From: CAZGQY01 sp964528035
Lineage (GTDB): Bacteria > Pseudomonadota > Gammaproteobacteria > Methylococcales > UBA1147
Reading direction: 5' to 3'
DNA length: 21,544 nucleotides
Assembly (NCBI GenBank): GCA_964528035.1
Contig: CAZGQY010000055.1
Location: forward strand, 1 to 21,544
In this document: piece after piece, positions 15,186 to 21,544 of the stretch
Layout of the letters: the number at the start of each line of letters is the position of its first letter
How positions within the stretch are numbered: the stretch's first letter is position 1
Translations under genes and position numbers: made by a program
The notes under the pieces: generated by a model
What the model was told of the DNA's origin: nothing
The model's input: the letters and a program-made list of their open reading frames with translations, nothing else
The model's database searches: none

Positions 15186-16604
15186 ATGAATCATCCTGTC
15201 GCAATTGCATTAGATTTGGGAACAACGTCGATCAAGGCGGGCTTATTAAATGAAAATGGTGAGTTACAAACAGTAAAGTCTTTGCGAAGTCCGGCAGTTG
15301 AAAACAATGGTGCCTTTTATGAAAGCGACGCACTTGAGTACCTTCGCGTAACTGAAAAGACTCTGAACCTTTGTTTGTCAGGCGATCACGAGAATACATC
15401 TCTGGGTATTAGTTGCCAGCGTTCTTCGTTTCTTGTCTGGGAATCGGATACGGGTCTACCGGTCAGTCCCCTGATTTCCTGGCAAGATACTCGAGCAAAG
15501 GAAATTTGTATAGAATTTCGAAGTTCGGCAGAGCGAATTACAAACTTGACCGGTTTGTGTTTGACGCCTTATTACTTTTCACCCAAGCTACTTTGGATGC
15601 TCAGGCATTATCCCGATTGGAAGCATGCCCTGACGGAGGGTGTGCTCTGTGTGGGAACATTGGAGACTTTCATAGTCTGGCGTTGGACTCAGGGACGCTA
15701 TTACAGGACAGACCTTTCCATGGCAGCAAGAACGCTGTTGGTTGAGTATTCTGCGAGCACCTGGTCTGAAGAGCTTTGTGATCTATTTGGCATCTCTCCT
15801 GAATATCTTCCTGTTATCGGTCAGTCAACGGGGCTGGATATTTCATTGGACAATGGTTGTATATTGCGTGCCAGCATAGCGGATCAGTCTGCTGCTTTAT
15901 TTGCCAGTGGGGCAAATGACAGCAGCGTTGTCGTTAATTTGGGAACGGGTGGCTTTGTCAGTCGTTACATCGCCAGAAAACGAATTGTACAATACCGGCC
16001 TTATTTAGCTTCGGTTGTTTGTAAAGATCATTGCGGAAAAGTGCATTTTTCAGTTGAGGGTACGGTCAATTCTTTTGCCCCAACACTGGAAAAATATCCT
16101 GTTGGGCAGTGTGATTTTTCAGGATTGGCTGAAATCGAAAATGTCATGTGTATTGCTGAACCGAGTGGAATTGGCGCACCTTATTACCGTGCGGATATCG
16201 GGCAGACTTTTTCCGGGCCAGTTATCGGGCTAAATAAAAAAGTGGTTACAGCTTTGTTAATTGAAGGGTTTGTTTTTCGTATAAACCAGATTATCCGGGA
16301 TTTTTATGAAATCTATCCGATTGACGTTGTGATTCTGTCAGGGGGGCTGGCTAATATTACTGTGATTCAACAGGCCATCGCAGCTTGCAGCCCGGCTCCC
16401 GTCTATTTATTGAAACAAACGCATGCCAGTTTGTTTGGAATTGCTCAGTTAGCCGCTGACTTAACTCAGACGCAGACCACAAAATTGACAAAGGTTGAAA
16501 TTCCGCCAGAGTGTGGAAAATTACAGCGAAAATATAATAAATGGCGATTATGGATAGATAAATTTATTCAAGATCGCGAACCTTTTAGCCGTGAACAGGA
16601 CTAA
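15186..16604 (+). CDS. FGGY-family carbohydrate kinase
   Basis: Two-domain sugar/polyol kinase of the glycerol kinase-xylulokinase superfamily. Visible motifs, in order: ALDLGTTSIKAG (phosphate 1 loop), GISCQRSS and SWQDTRA (substrate side), SIADQSAALFASG (aspartate base), VNLGTGGFV (phosphate 2), EGTVNSF, GIGAPYYRADIGQTFSGPVIGLN, and VVILSGGLAN (adenosine site). Spacing and the shortened middle differ from true glycerol kinase, and no sugar transporter, isomerase or regulator is adjacent, so the substrate is not predictable. I start it at the ATG at 15186, which puts DLGTTS at the usual distance; a TTG at 15171 adds only five residues. The upstream gap is 176 bases from the DCC-family gene, same strand. 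Confidence 0.87.
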   Translation: MNHPVAIALDLGTTSIKAGLLNENGELQTVKSLRSPAVENNGAFYESDALEYLRVTEKTLNLCLSGDHENTSLGISCQRSSFLVWESDTGLPVSPLISWQDTRAKEICIEFRSSAERITNLTGLCLTPYYFSPKLLWMLRHYPDWKHALTEGVLCVGTLETFIVWRWTQGRYYRTDLSMAARTLLVEYSASTWSEELCDLFGISPEYLPVIGQSTGLDISLDNGCILRASIADQSAALFASGANDSSVVVNLGTGGFVSRYIARKRIVQYRPYLASVVCKDHCGKVHFSVEGTVNSFAPTLEKYPVGQCDFSGLAEIENVMCIAEPSGIGAPYYRADIGQTFSGPVIGLNKKVVTALLIEGFVFRINQIIRDFYEIYPIDVVILSGGLANITVIQQAIAACSPAPVYLLKQTHASLFGIAQLAADLTQTQTTKLTKVEIPPECGKLQRKYNKWRLWIDKFIQDREPFSREQD

Positions 16605-16810
16605 CTTGCAAAAAGAAAAATATCAATATTCTGGATAAGTACTGATACTGATGGATTGAGTAAGCAGGACAGTATTTTTGTAAATGCGCTGGGGCTGTCG
16701 TCAGTCCATGATTGAGCAGGGGATGTTAAGCGTTTCGTTGTTTGCTTGAAAGAGTACAATTGCGTACAGATGGAGTGCGCGGAGTATATATTGGGGAATG
16801 TGTATTTTTC

Positions 16811-17794
16811 ATGAGTATATTGATTGTTGATGATGATAATAGTATCCGCAAGGTATTAAGAATTAGATTGGTTGGTGAAGGTTATGATGTAATCTGTGCT
16901 GCAAATGCAACACAGGCTTATCATCATTTGGGGCTGGTTGAAGGTAGTTCTTTTAATGACAGCATCGATTTGATATTGATGGATATCCTGATGCCGGATA
17001 TTCGGGGAATTGATGCCTGCAAGGCAATCAAATCAGTAGCCGCATTGCGTGATATACCGATTATTCTTATGACGGCAAGCTCGGATGCCAAACATCTGGA
17101 AGAAGCTTTTAATGCGGGCGCGATGGACTATATTGCCAAGCCGTTTCGAAAGGTGGAATTGTTGGCCAGACTTCGTTCAGCGCTTCGGTTGAAAATAGAA
17201 ATTGATAAACGTCATAAAAGGGAGCGAGAACTCACCGAGGCTGCACGGGATTTACGGATCGCCAATATTAAACTTTCCAAGCTTTCGGAATTAGATGGTC
17301 TGACAGAGGTATTTAATAGAAGATATTTCGATAAAGGTCTGGAAAAGGAATTTCAGAGGGCAATGCGCAATCACGTGCCGCTTTCACTGATTATGATTGA
17401 TATTGATGGATTTAAAGCGTTCAATGATTTGTATGGTCATCAGATCGGTGATCAGTGCCTAAAAAAGATTGCTGCATTATTCAGGTCAGTGATAAATCGT
17501 TCGCATGACATGGTAGCCCGCTATGGTGGAGAGGAGTTTGCTGTTGTTTTGCCTGAAACGACCGAACAGGGAGCGAAAGATTTTGCAGAAACATTGCGCA
17601 GCCAGGTAAGGGCGTTGAATATTGAGCACAAAGCGGCACCAGTGGGGGATAAGGTATCGATTAGTCTGGGTACGGCGAGTGTTGTGCCTTGTGTGGGTAT
17701 GGTGCCAGCAGATCTGATTTCTCTTGCGGATCAAGCTTTGTATCGGTCGAAATCTGAGGGTCGGAACCGTGTTACTGTGAGTGAGCCGGCGTGA
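16811..17794 (+). CDS. Response regulator diguanylate cyclase (REC-GGDEF)
   Basis: Two-domain response regulator that makes cyclic di-GMP upon phosphorylation. REC domain 1-125: acidic cluster DDD near residues 7-9, phosphoacceptor D58 (LILMDILMPD), the T in LMTASS, and the K in IAKPF. A coiled-coil linker (about 128-165) leads to GGDEF (about 168-325) with the active site GGEEF at 239-243 and an intact RxxD inhibitory site (RSHD, 230-233), so product feedback is expected. The architecture is that of WspR-type regulators. The ATG at 16811 gives the normal REC start; a TTG at 16742 would add 23 unrelated residues. No histidine kinase is nearby, so the partner is elsewhere. The last 23 bases overlap the 3' end of the convergent HopJ-family gene. 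Confidence 0.93.
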   Translation: MSILIVDDDNSIRKVLRIRLVGEGYDVICAANATQAYHHLGLVEGSSFNDSIDLILMDILMPDIRGIDACKAIKSVAALRDIPIILMTASSDAKHLEEAFNAGAMDYIAKPFRKVELLARLRSALRLKIEIDKRHKRERELTEAARDLRIANIKLSKLSELDGLTEVFNRRYFDKGLEKEFQRAMRNHVPLSLIMIDIDGFKAFNDLYGHQIGDQCLKKIAALFRSVINRSHDMVARYGGEEFAVVLPETTEQGAKDFAETLRSQVRALNIEHKAAPVGDKVSISLGTASVVPCVGMVPADLISLADQALYRSKSEGRNRVTVSEPA

Positions 17795-18134
17795 GCGCTT
17801 CTTCGACAAATTGAATGCCTGACCAGCCGGTCTTCATGAACATGCGGATGTTCATATGGTTATTACCGTCCGGGTTTGTTAATACATCTTTCCAGTAAAA
17901 ATCGCCAAAAAGCATTAATGTTAATGACTCTGACAGCCCCTGCAACTTGGCAAACGCAAAAATTTTGCACGAGCCTTCGTTAGTGCCGGGTTTGTTGATA
18001 ACTTGTTTGTTGCCTGTACCATTAATAAATTTCACCGGACGATAATGATAGTTTTCATCGATAACTGCTTGCGTTTGTGCAAATGTAACACGGTTTCCCT
18101 GTGTTATTTGTTGAATTAATTGATCGATGCTCAT
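17772..18134 (-). CDS. HopJ-family protein
   Basis: 120 residues matching the HopJ type III effector family (named after a Pseudomonas syringae protein). The family core is clear: FGDFYWKDVL followed by P.G..H.NIR.FMK.GW.GI.F (about residues 76-108). Members occur widely in non-pathogenic Gammaproteobacteria with no type III secretion, and none is seen here, so an effector role is unlikely and the real function is unknown. The ATG at 18134 is 26 bases downstream of the ISOC-family hydrolase stop on the same strand; the two are probably one transcript. Its last 23 bases run antisense to the end of the REC-GGDEF gene. Confidence 0.87.
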   Translation of the reverse strand: MSIDQLIQQITQGNRVTFAQTQAVIDENYHYRPVKFINGTGNKQVINKPGTNEGSCKIFAFAKLQGLSESLTLMLFGDFYWKDVLTNPDGNNHMNIRMFMKTGWSGIQFVEEALTPAHSQ

Positions 18135-18160
18135 TGTGGGGATTTCTTATATTTTTATCA

Positions 18161-18730
18161 CTATTGAATTAATTTAGATAGGGTTTTGAAATCAGGGTGA
18201 GAGGCATCACGAATCCATTCGAATATTACGGATTCGTAGTTAGTAATCGTAATGCCGGCCTGGCGCATACGTTCCAGTGCAAAAAACCGGTGTTCCTGTT
18301 TGCGGGAGCAAGTCGAATCTTCGGCAACGTAGACCGAGTAATTTTCGGATTGAAGTTCTAAAGCGGTTTGCAGCACACAGACGTGGGCTTCCTGACCAAC
18401 CAATACCAACTGTTTTTTTCCGGATTGACTTAATGCGGAATTAAAACCTTCAGCAGCGCAACAGGAAAAGCCTGTTTTGGAAAATCTATGCACCGAATCA
18501 GAAAGCGCTTCAATGATGCTGGAATCGGTTTCCCCAAGTCCTTGCGGGTATTGCTCTGTGACAAAGATTGGAATGTTTAATGTGTGTGCTGCTTGAATTA
18601 ATGCACAGCTATTATTGATCATTTGTTCTGCTTCGTTTTCCACCATCGCTGCAGTTAAAGTGGGTTGAATGTCAATCACGATTAAGGCACAGTCAGAGGC
18701 ACTGCAAAGGTTGTTGGTGGGGCTAGTCAT
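18161..18730 (-). CDS. Isochorismatase-family (ISOC-type) cysteine hydrolase
   Basis: Isochorismatase-like alpha/beta hydrolase. The triad is present: D20 (LIVIDIQ), K85 (FSKTGFSC) and C118 (EAHVCVLQT). The segments IFVTEQYPQGLGETD, CSRKQEHRFFALERMRQAG and the end FEWIRDASHPDFKTLSKLI match the ISOC1/2-like and YcaC-like branch rather than nicotinamidase or isochorismatase proper. The substrate of that branch is not established. Length (189) is normal, no signal peptide. The ATG at 18730 is preceded by the short palindrome CAGGTTACCTG (18733-18743), which could be an operator. It lies upstream of the HopJ-family gene. Confidence 0.88.
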   Translation of the reverse strand: MTSPTNNLCSASDCALIVIDIQPTLTAAMVENEAEQMINNSCALIQAAHTLNIPIFVTEQYPQGLGETDSSIIEALSDSVHRFSKTGFSCCAAEGFNSALSQSGKKQLVLVGQEAHVCVLQTALELQSENYSVYVAEDSTCSRKQEHRFFALERMRQAGITITNYESVIFEWIRDASHPDFKTLSKLIQ

Positions 18731-19165
18731 AACAGGTTACCTGATTTAGCTGATCGCACTCAGGGTTGTTGAGTTTTGGTGAGATCATTAATGTTGGGTT
18801 ACTGGAAAGCGTATTCATCGTTGGGGCAAATATTGTTGTCCGTCCTGAACAAAGCTGTTTTACCTGACCAGGCGCGCGTAAAAACTTAGAAAAAGCATTA
18901 GTTAAGTTAACAGATTTGTTGAGTGAATTCGAGAAAAATTCTACAGGGATGTCCGATACTACTCGTTTATCATAGATCTGAAATGCAATGATTAAGGAAA
19001 CTTTTTCACGCAGGATTACAATTGATAATGGTTACGACTAACGTTGGCTTGGCGCTTGTTTTTATTTTTACCGTTTTCTGATTTGACCTGTCGGCCTACC
19101 AGGTCCGCCGTGCAACCATCCCGGTATCAAACTTATAGTGAAATGTCTTCTTCCTTGTTATAAAT
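18731..19165. other. Divergent intergenic region between the ISOC hydrolase and brnT
   Basis: 435 bases without a credible gene. It holds the palindrome CAGGTTACCTG beside the hydrolase start and an inverted repeat GACCTG (19085-19090) / CAGGTC (19100-19105) with a 9-base loop of unknown use. The brnT promoter begins at its right end. No RNA gene is recognisable. Confidence 0.45.
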
Positions 19166-19194
19166 TTGACATGTACACTATATGTACAGATAGT
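19166..19194 (+). promoter_or_regulatory. brnTA promoter with embedded operator
   Basis: TTGACA (19166-19171, perfect -35), exactly 17 bases, then GATAGT (19189-19194, 4 of 6). The 17-base spacer is itself a palindromic pair: TGTACA (19172-19177), CTATA, TGTACA (19183-19188). A repressor bound here would block RNA polymerase directly. BrnA-type antitoxins autoregulate their operons, so BrnA, alone or with BrnT, is the likely ligand. Transcription would begin near 19201, at or one base from the brnT ATG. Confidence 0.7.
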
Positions 19195-19201
19195 GATCTC
19201 G

Positions 19202-19483
19202 ATGGTATACGAATGGGATGCAACGAAAGCCGCAAAAAATATTCGAAGTCATGGCGTTGATTTTGCCGATGCAGTGATCGCTCTGGAAGATGATAATGCG
19301 CTGACCATCGAAGATTTTGACCATGACGAACAAAGATTTAAAACGCTTGGGATGGGTTCTTTGTTAAATATCTTGTTTGTAGTTCATACGGAAGGCGAAG
19401 AAGATAAAATTCGGATCATATCTGCGCGGAAAGCAGACCGAAAAGAGATAATACAATACTATTATGGGTTAAATGATGAGTGA
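19202..19483 (+). CDS. brnT: BrnT-family toxin
   Basis: Small RelE-like ribonuclease toxin of the BrnT/BrnA system, which cleaves mRNA and arrests growth until neutralised. The protein (93 residues) opens with YEWDATKAAKNIRSHGVDFADA, which in other BrnT proteins reads much like FEWD..K...N..KHGVSF..A (quoted in parts), and ends with the characteristic IRIISARKADRKEIIQ basic segment and YYY. I use the ATG at 19202; the earlier TTG at 19166 is the -35 element of the promoter, not a start. No ribosome site precedes the ATG, and the predicted transcript begins almost at it, so translation may be leaderless. Its 3' end overlaps brnA by 11 bases. Confidence 0.9.
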   Translation: MVYEWDATKAAKNIRSHGVDFADAVIALEDDNALTIEDFDHDEQRFKTLGMGSLLNILFVVHTEGEEDKIRIISARKADRKEIIQYYYGLNDE

Positions 19484-19724
19484 AGATTTCAGCGACGGAA
19501 AACGTGGTGCAGTCGTTCCGCCTGATCCGAACAAGGTTCGGATCACGATTCGTTTGGACGGTGATATTATTAGCCATTTTAAGACGCAAGTTAATAATGC
19601 AGGCGGGGGTAATTATCAAACTCTGATAAACGACGCATTGCGAGAATTTATCCAGGCGCACGATAAATCCTTAGAAACGACGTTGCGTAAAGTTATTCGC
19701 GACGAATTAAAAAAGGTCGGATGA
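19473..19724 (+). CDS. brnA: BrnA-family antitoxin
   Basis: 83-residue ribbon-helix-helix antitoxin that binds BrnT and represses the operon. The RHH core is VRITIRLDGDIISHF followed by two helices (QTLINDALREFIQAH). The N-terminal PPDPNK and the charged C-terminal helix (about 67-83) fit BrnA proteins, the helix being a candidate toxin-binding part. Two consecutive ATG codons (19473, 19476) overlap the end of brnT, so expression is likely coupled. Its stop codon lies within a perfect hairpin. Confidence 0.88.
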   Translation: MMSEDFSDGKRGAVVPPDPNKVRITIRLDGDIISHFKTQVNNAGGGNYQTLINDALREFIQAHDKSLETTLRKVIRDELKKVG

Positions 19725-19747
19725 ACTATTATAGACATAATAGTTCA
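19722..19747 (+). terminator. Perfect hairpin over the brnA stop, probable terminator
   Basis: TGAACTATTAT (19722-19732), loop AGAC, ATAATAGTTCA (19737-19747): an 11-base perfect stem including the brnA TGA. What follows (CAAATTGTTTTGTC) is T-rich but not a clean T-tract, so it may be a weak or bidirectional terminator, an mRNA-stabilising hairpin, or an operator. Confidence 0.5.
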
Positions 19748-19776
19748 CAAATTGTTTTGTCAATTGCTTAATGATT

Positions 19777-20037
19777 TCATTCCATGAAAGGATTGCTAAT
19801 GGTTAATTGCTCGATTTTCTGACCGTGTTGCATGTCTTCGCTATACAAAGTTTTGCAACCTGCTTCAAGGGTGGCGGCGACTATCAAGCTATCGTAAAAG
19901 CTGAATTGATAACGGATTTGTAGGTCCAGACCACGTCGATAAAATGCCTGGGTCGGATTTACTTGCCACAGTGGATTTAGTACATAATCCAAAAACTTTC
20001 GTGCTTTCTCCGGTGTTGCATTGAGCTTTTTGGTCAA
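19777..20037 (-). pseudogene. VapC-like PIN-domain gene remnant, 5' half missing
   Basis: The frame encodes the C-terminal part of a VapC-like PIN toxin: the segments RYQFSFYDSLIVAATLEAGC and LYSEDMQHGQKIE with the final L.I.NPF are highly typical of full-length proteins of about 130-140 residues. The first ~45-50 residues, with the first catalytic aspartate and glutamate, are absent. In frame upstream only NVLTKKL-like sequence remains before a TGA at 20055-20053, consistent with a deletion breakpoint near 20050. The TTG at 20037 is unlikely to be a genuine start. No antitoxin gene is next to it. It lies between the brnTA hairpin and the Sel1-repeat gene and is almost surely non-functional. 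Confidence 0.75.
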
Positions 20038-20086
20038 TACATTATTTTTTATTCATTCGATTATCTTGACTTCGTTCTGGCGATAG

Positions 20087-20809
20087 TCATCGTCTATCAA
20101 AGACCAAACATTCAGTTCCGACCGAGTAAGGGTCTAAACATTCCCGTGCCAATTGTTGTGCTTGTAACTGTTGTTCCGGAGGCATTTCTGCCGCAACCAG
20201 CTGTTTTAATTCTGATGCGTCCGGTTCACCATTTGCTTCGGCCATGGAAAAAAAAGCGTAGGCTTTCATTGGGTTTTTCGGGGTTCCCTCAGCTTCGAAA
20301 TACATCAACCCCAGGTTTATTTGTGCTACTGTATTTCCCTGCTCTGCTGCTTTGGCGTACCAAAAAATAGCTTTGTTGTAATCTTTAGGTGAGTTTGGAG
20401 CGCCTTGTCGGTAGATCCATCCGAGCATGGCTTGAGCCTGAACGTCCCTTTTTTGTGCCGCTCGGGTGTACCAGTAAATGGCTTTTTCAACATCTCTGGA
20501 ATTTTTCGTGGGAAAACCTATAAAATGGATTCGAGCAACACTGGTTTGTGCTTTAGTATCGCCTTGTTTGGCGGCTTTGGTATACCAGTAAATCGCTTTT
20601 TGAAAATCTTGTGGTATTCCTCGTCCATCGTCGTACATGACTGCCAAATTGTATTGGGCGAGGGCGTCTCCCCGTTCTGCTTTTTTCTGGCAATCGTTGA
20701 AATGGGCCATAAAATTTGCACTTTCATCAAAGCAAGGTTCATTGGAATAGCTATTGGTGGGAAATTTCAATAGGACAAATACACTGATTATGCAGAACAA
20801 GCTCTTCAT
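20087..20809 (-). CDS. Secreted Sel1-repeat protein
   Basis: 240 residues with a signal peptide (1-22, cleavage near NSYS-NE) and about four Sel1-like repeats (roughly 48-83, 84-121, 122-157, 158-193), seen as recurring AQYNLAVMYDDGRG / KAIYWYTKAA units. Such alpha-solenoids mediate protein-protein contacts in the periplasm or outer envelope. Two cysteines (C206-region onward: ARECLDP and GTECLVF) in the tail may form a disulfide. No enzymatic domain. The third repeat set is slightly irregular (GAPNSPKDYNKAIFWYAKAA), as is common. The ATG at 20809 is divergent from the small secreted protein at 20971. Partner unknown. Confidence 0.87.
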   Translation of the reverse strand: MKSLFCIISVFVLLKFPTNSYSNEPCFDESANFMAHFNDCQKKAERGDALAQYNLAVMYDDGRGIPQDFQKAIYWYTKAAKQGDTKAQTSVARIHFIGFPTKNSRDVEKAIYWYTRAAQKRDVQAQAMLGWIYRQGAPNSPKDYNKAIFWYAKAAEQGNTVAQINLGLMYFEAEGTPKNPMKAYAFFSMAEANGEPDASELKQLVAAEMPPEQQLQAQQLARECLDPYSVGTECLVFDRR

Positions 20810-20960
20810 TCTCGTTTTACAATGATTTTTAATGAATAGTGATCGTTGTATTGTAATGCCTTGAAATAATAATTTTGTGGTGATTTTCTAAAACCACGGG
20901 TTTTTATCTGGAATTTATGAAAAAATAGAATTTTCACTTGATTACTAGTTTCAGAATGTT

Positions 20961-20966
20961 GGAGGT
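20961..20966 (+). promoter_or_regulatory. Strong ribosome binding site fixing the start at 20971
   Basis: GGAGGT four bases before the ATG at 20971. It selects this start over an upstream in-frame ATT at 20938, and places the signal peptide at the true N-terminus. Confidence 0.65.
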
Positions 20967-20970
20967 CAGT

Positions 20971-21354
20971 ATGCTTAATGTGTTATTCCTTCAGAAAATT
21001 ACTTTATTCCTGTTATTGTTTTTGGTCGCGCCAAATGTCTGGAGTAATCGCTGTGCGGGAAGAGGCTGTGATGTCCCTCAATTTAAAGAAATGATGCCAC
21101 AGAAAAGTAGCGTGGTGCGCTCCGGGTCGGAATTTTCGTTTACTGCTTCGGCGAACACAAACCCGAATTCGATCAGGGTAATGGTCAAGGGGCACGCGGT
21201 TGGTCTAACAATAACCAACAAGGGTCAAATCAAGGTTAGCGGGATCTTGCCGGAAGAATTGACCGAGGGTTATGTACGCATCAATATTACTGCAAGCAGT
21301 TCGCCAAGTTCCTGTATTGGCAATGATGGTTGGTTGATCAAAATTGGTGATTAG
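20971..21354 (+). CDS. Small secreted protein with a predicted beta-sandwich domain
   Basis: 127 residues, no recognised family. The N-terminus is a signal peptide (LFLQKITLFLLLFLVAPNVWS, hydrophobic from about residue 4 to 24, cleavage before NRCAG). The mature part starts with a cysteine pair (RCAGRGCDV) and continues with alternating strands (EFSFTAS, SIRVMVKG, GLTITNKGQIKVSG, YVRINITAS, WLIKIGD), resembling an Ig-like or cadherin-like domain with a GxIxVSGxLP turn. A third cysteine is in SSCIGND. The sequence and its ideal ribosome site support a real gene. It is divergent from the Sel1-repeat gene and may share regulation with it; function unknown. Confidence 0.72.
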   Translation: MLNVLFLQKITLFLLLFLVAPNVWSNRCAGRGCDVPQFKEMMPQKSSVVRSGSEFSFTASANTNPNSIRVMVKGHAVGLTITNKGQIKVSGILPEELTEGYVRINITASSSPSSCIGNDGWLIKIGD

Positions 21355-21529
21355 GAAACTGTCAGAGAATGGAAATAGAAACTACAGAAAAATGGGCCAA
21401 TATTAGTTATTCCGTAGTCTGAATGGCGAATAATGGTATTCGGAAATTAAACACAAATTAGTTGCTGTGCAGTAACTACTTGCCCCCCTATCGAAACAGC
21501 CCTTTATGGGGGATCTGTGGAGGAAGTGT

Positions 21530-21544
21530 ATGCGGCAGGGAAGC
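21530..21544 (+). CDS. Possible start of a next gene, cut by window end
   Basis: GGAGGA at 21519-21524 precedes an ATG at 21530, which opens a frame running off the window. Only five codons are visible, so nothing can be said of the product. The preceding stretch (21482-21511) has CCCCCC and GGGGG runs that could pair around an 18-base loop. Confidence 0.25.

Noticed and set aside
16742..16810. Longer N-terminus for the REC-GGDEF protein from TTG 16742
   Set aside because: The added residues precede the canonical REC start and match nothing in the family.
3736..18946. A 14-base match, GAAAAATTCTACAG, at 3736-3749 and 18933-18946
   Set aside because: About one such pair is expected by chance in a window of this size, and the contexts differ.

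Overview
The window looks like a chromosomal segment of a Gram-negative gammaproteobacterium, probably a free-living aquatic one. This rests on the YbiT-type ABC-F protein, the CbiB/CobD cobalamin genes, a HopJ-family protein, an ISOC-type hydrolase, three cyclic-di-GMP proteins and a BrnT/BrnA toxin-antitoxin pair. Base composition is moderate. Several genes appear to start at TTG. I see no rRNA, tRNA, CRISPR array, transposase, phage gene or replication origin.

Left part (1-7439, all + strand). The window opens inside an enolase-superfamily dipeptide epimerase gene. After a 289-base gap comes a tight five-gene run: a GGDEF diguanylate cyclase, a VTC-domain (polyphosphate-polymerase-like) protein, a DUF4956 membrane protein, an unrecognised exported and membrane-anchored protein, and a large membrane-anchored CotH-kinase-like protein ending in a beta-helix. 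The overlaps and short gaps argue for one operon. My reading, which is inference, is this: a cytoplasmic phosphate-polymer synthase works with a membrane partner and passes a product to extracytoplasmic proteins, under local c-di-GMP input. The fourth protein has VTC/CYTH-like sequence signatures, which would make it a second, exported tunnel-fold protein. This operon is the best candidate for an undescribed system.

Middle (7561-12709). Convergent to the operon lie an HD-GYP protein whose HD pair is lost (a probable sensor or dead phosphodiesterase) and the cobalamin genes cobD and cbiB (overlapping, - strand). The TTG-started ybiT gene diverges from them.

Right part (12710-21544). This is a mosaic of small units. 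It holds a PIN-domain protein overlapping a four-helix membrane protein, a three-helix membrane protein divergent from a DCC-family thioredoxin-like protein, an FGGY sugar kinase, and a REC-GGDEF response regulator. The regulator overlaps tail-to-tail with a HopJ-family gene that follows an ISOC hydrolase gene. Then come a brnT-brnA module with a very compact promoter-operator, a 5'-truncated VapC-like PIN remnant, a Sel1-repeat secreted protein and a small secreted protein. Two PIN genes (one without an antitoxin, one truncated) beside brnTA suggest toxin-antitoxin turnover here.
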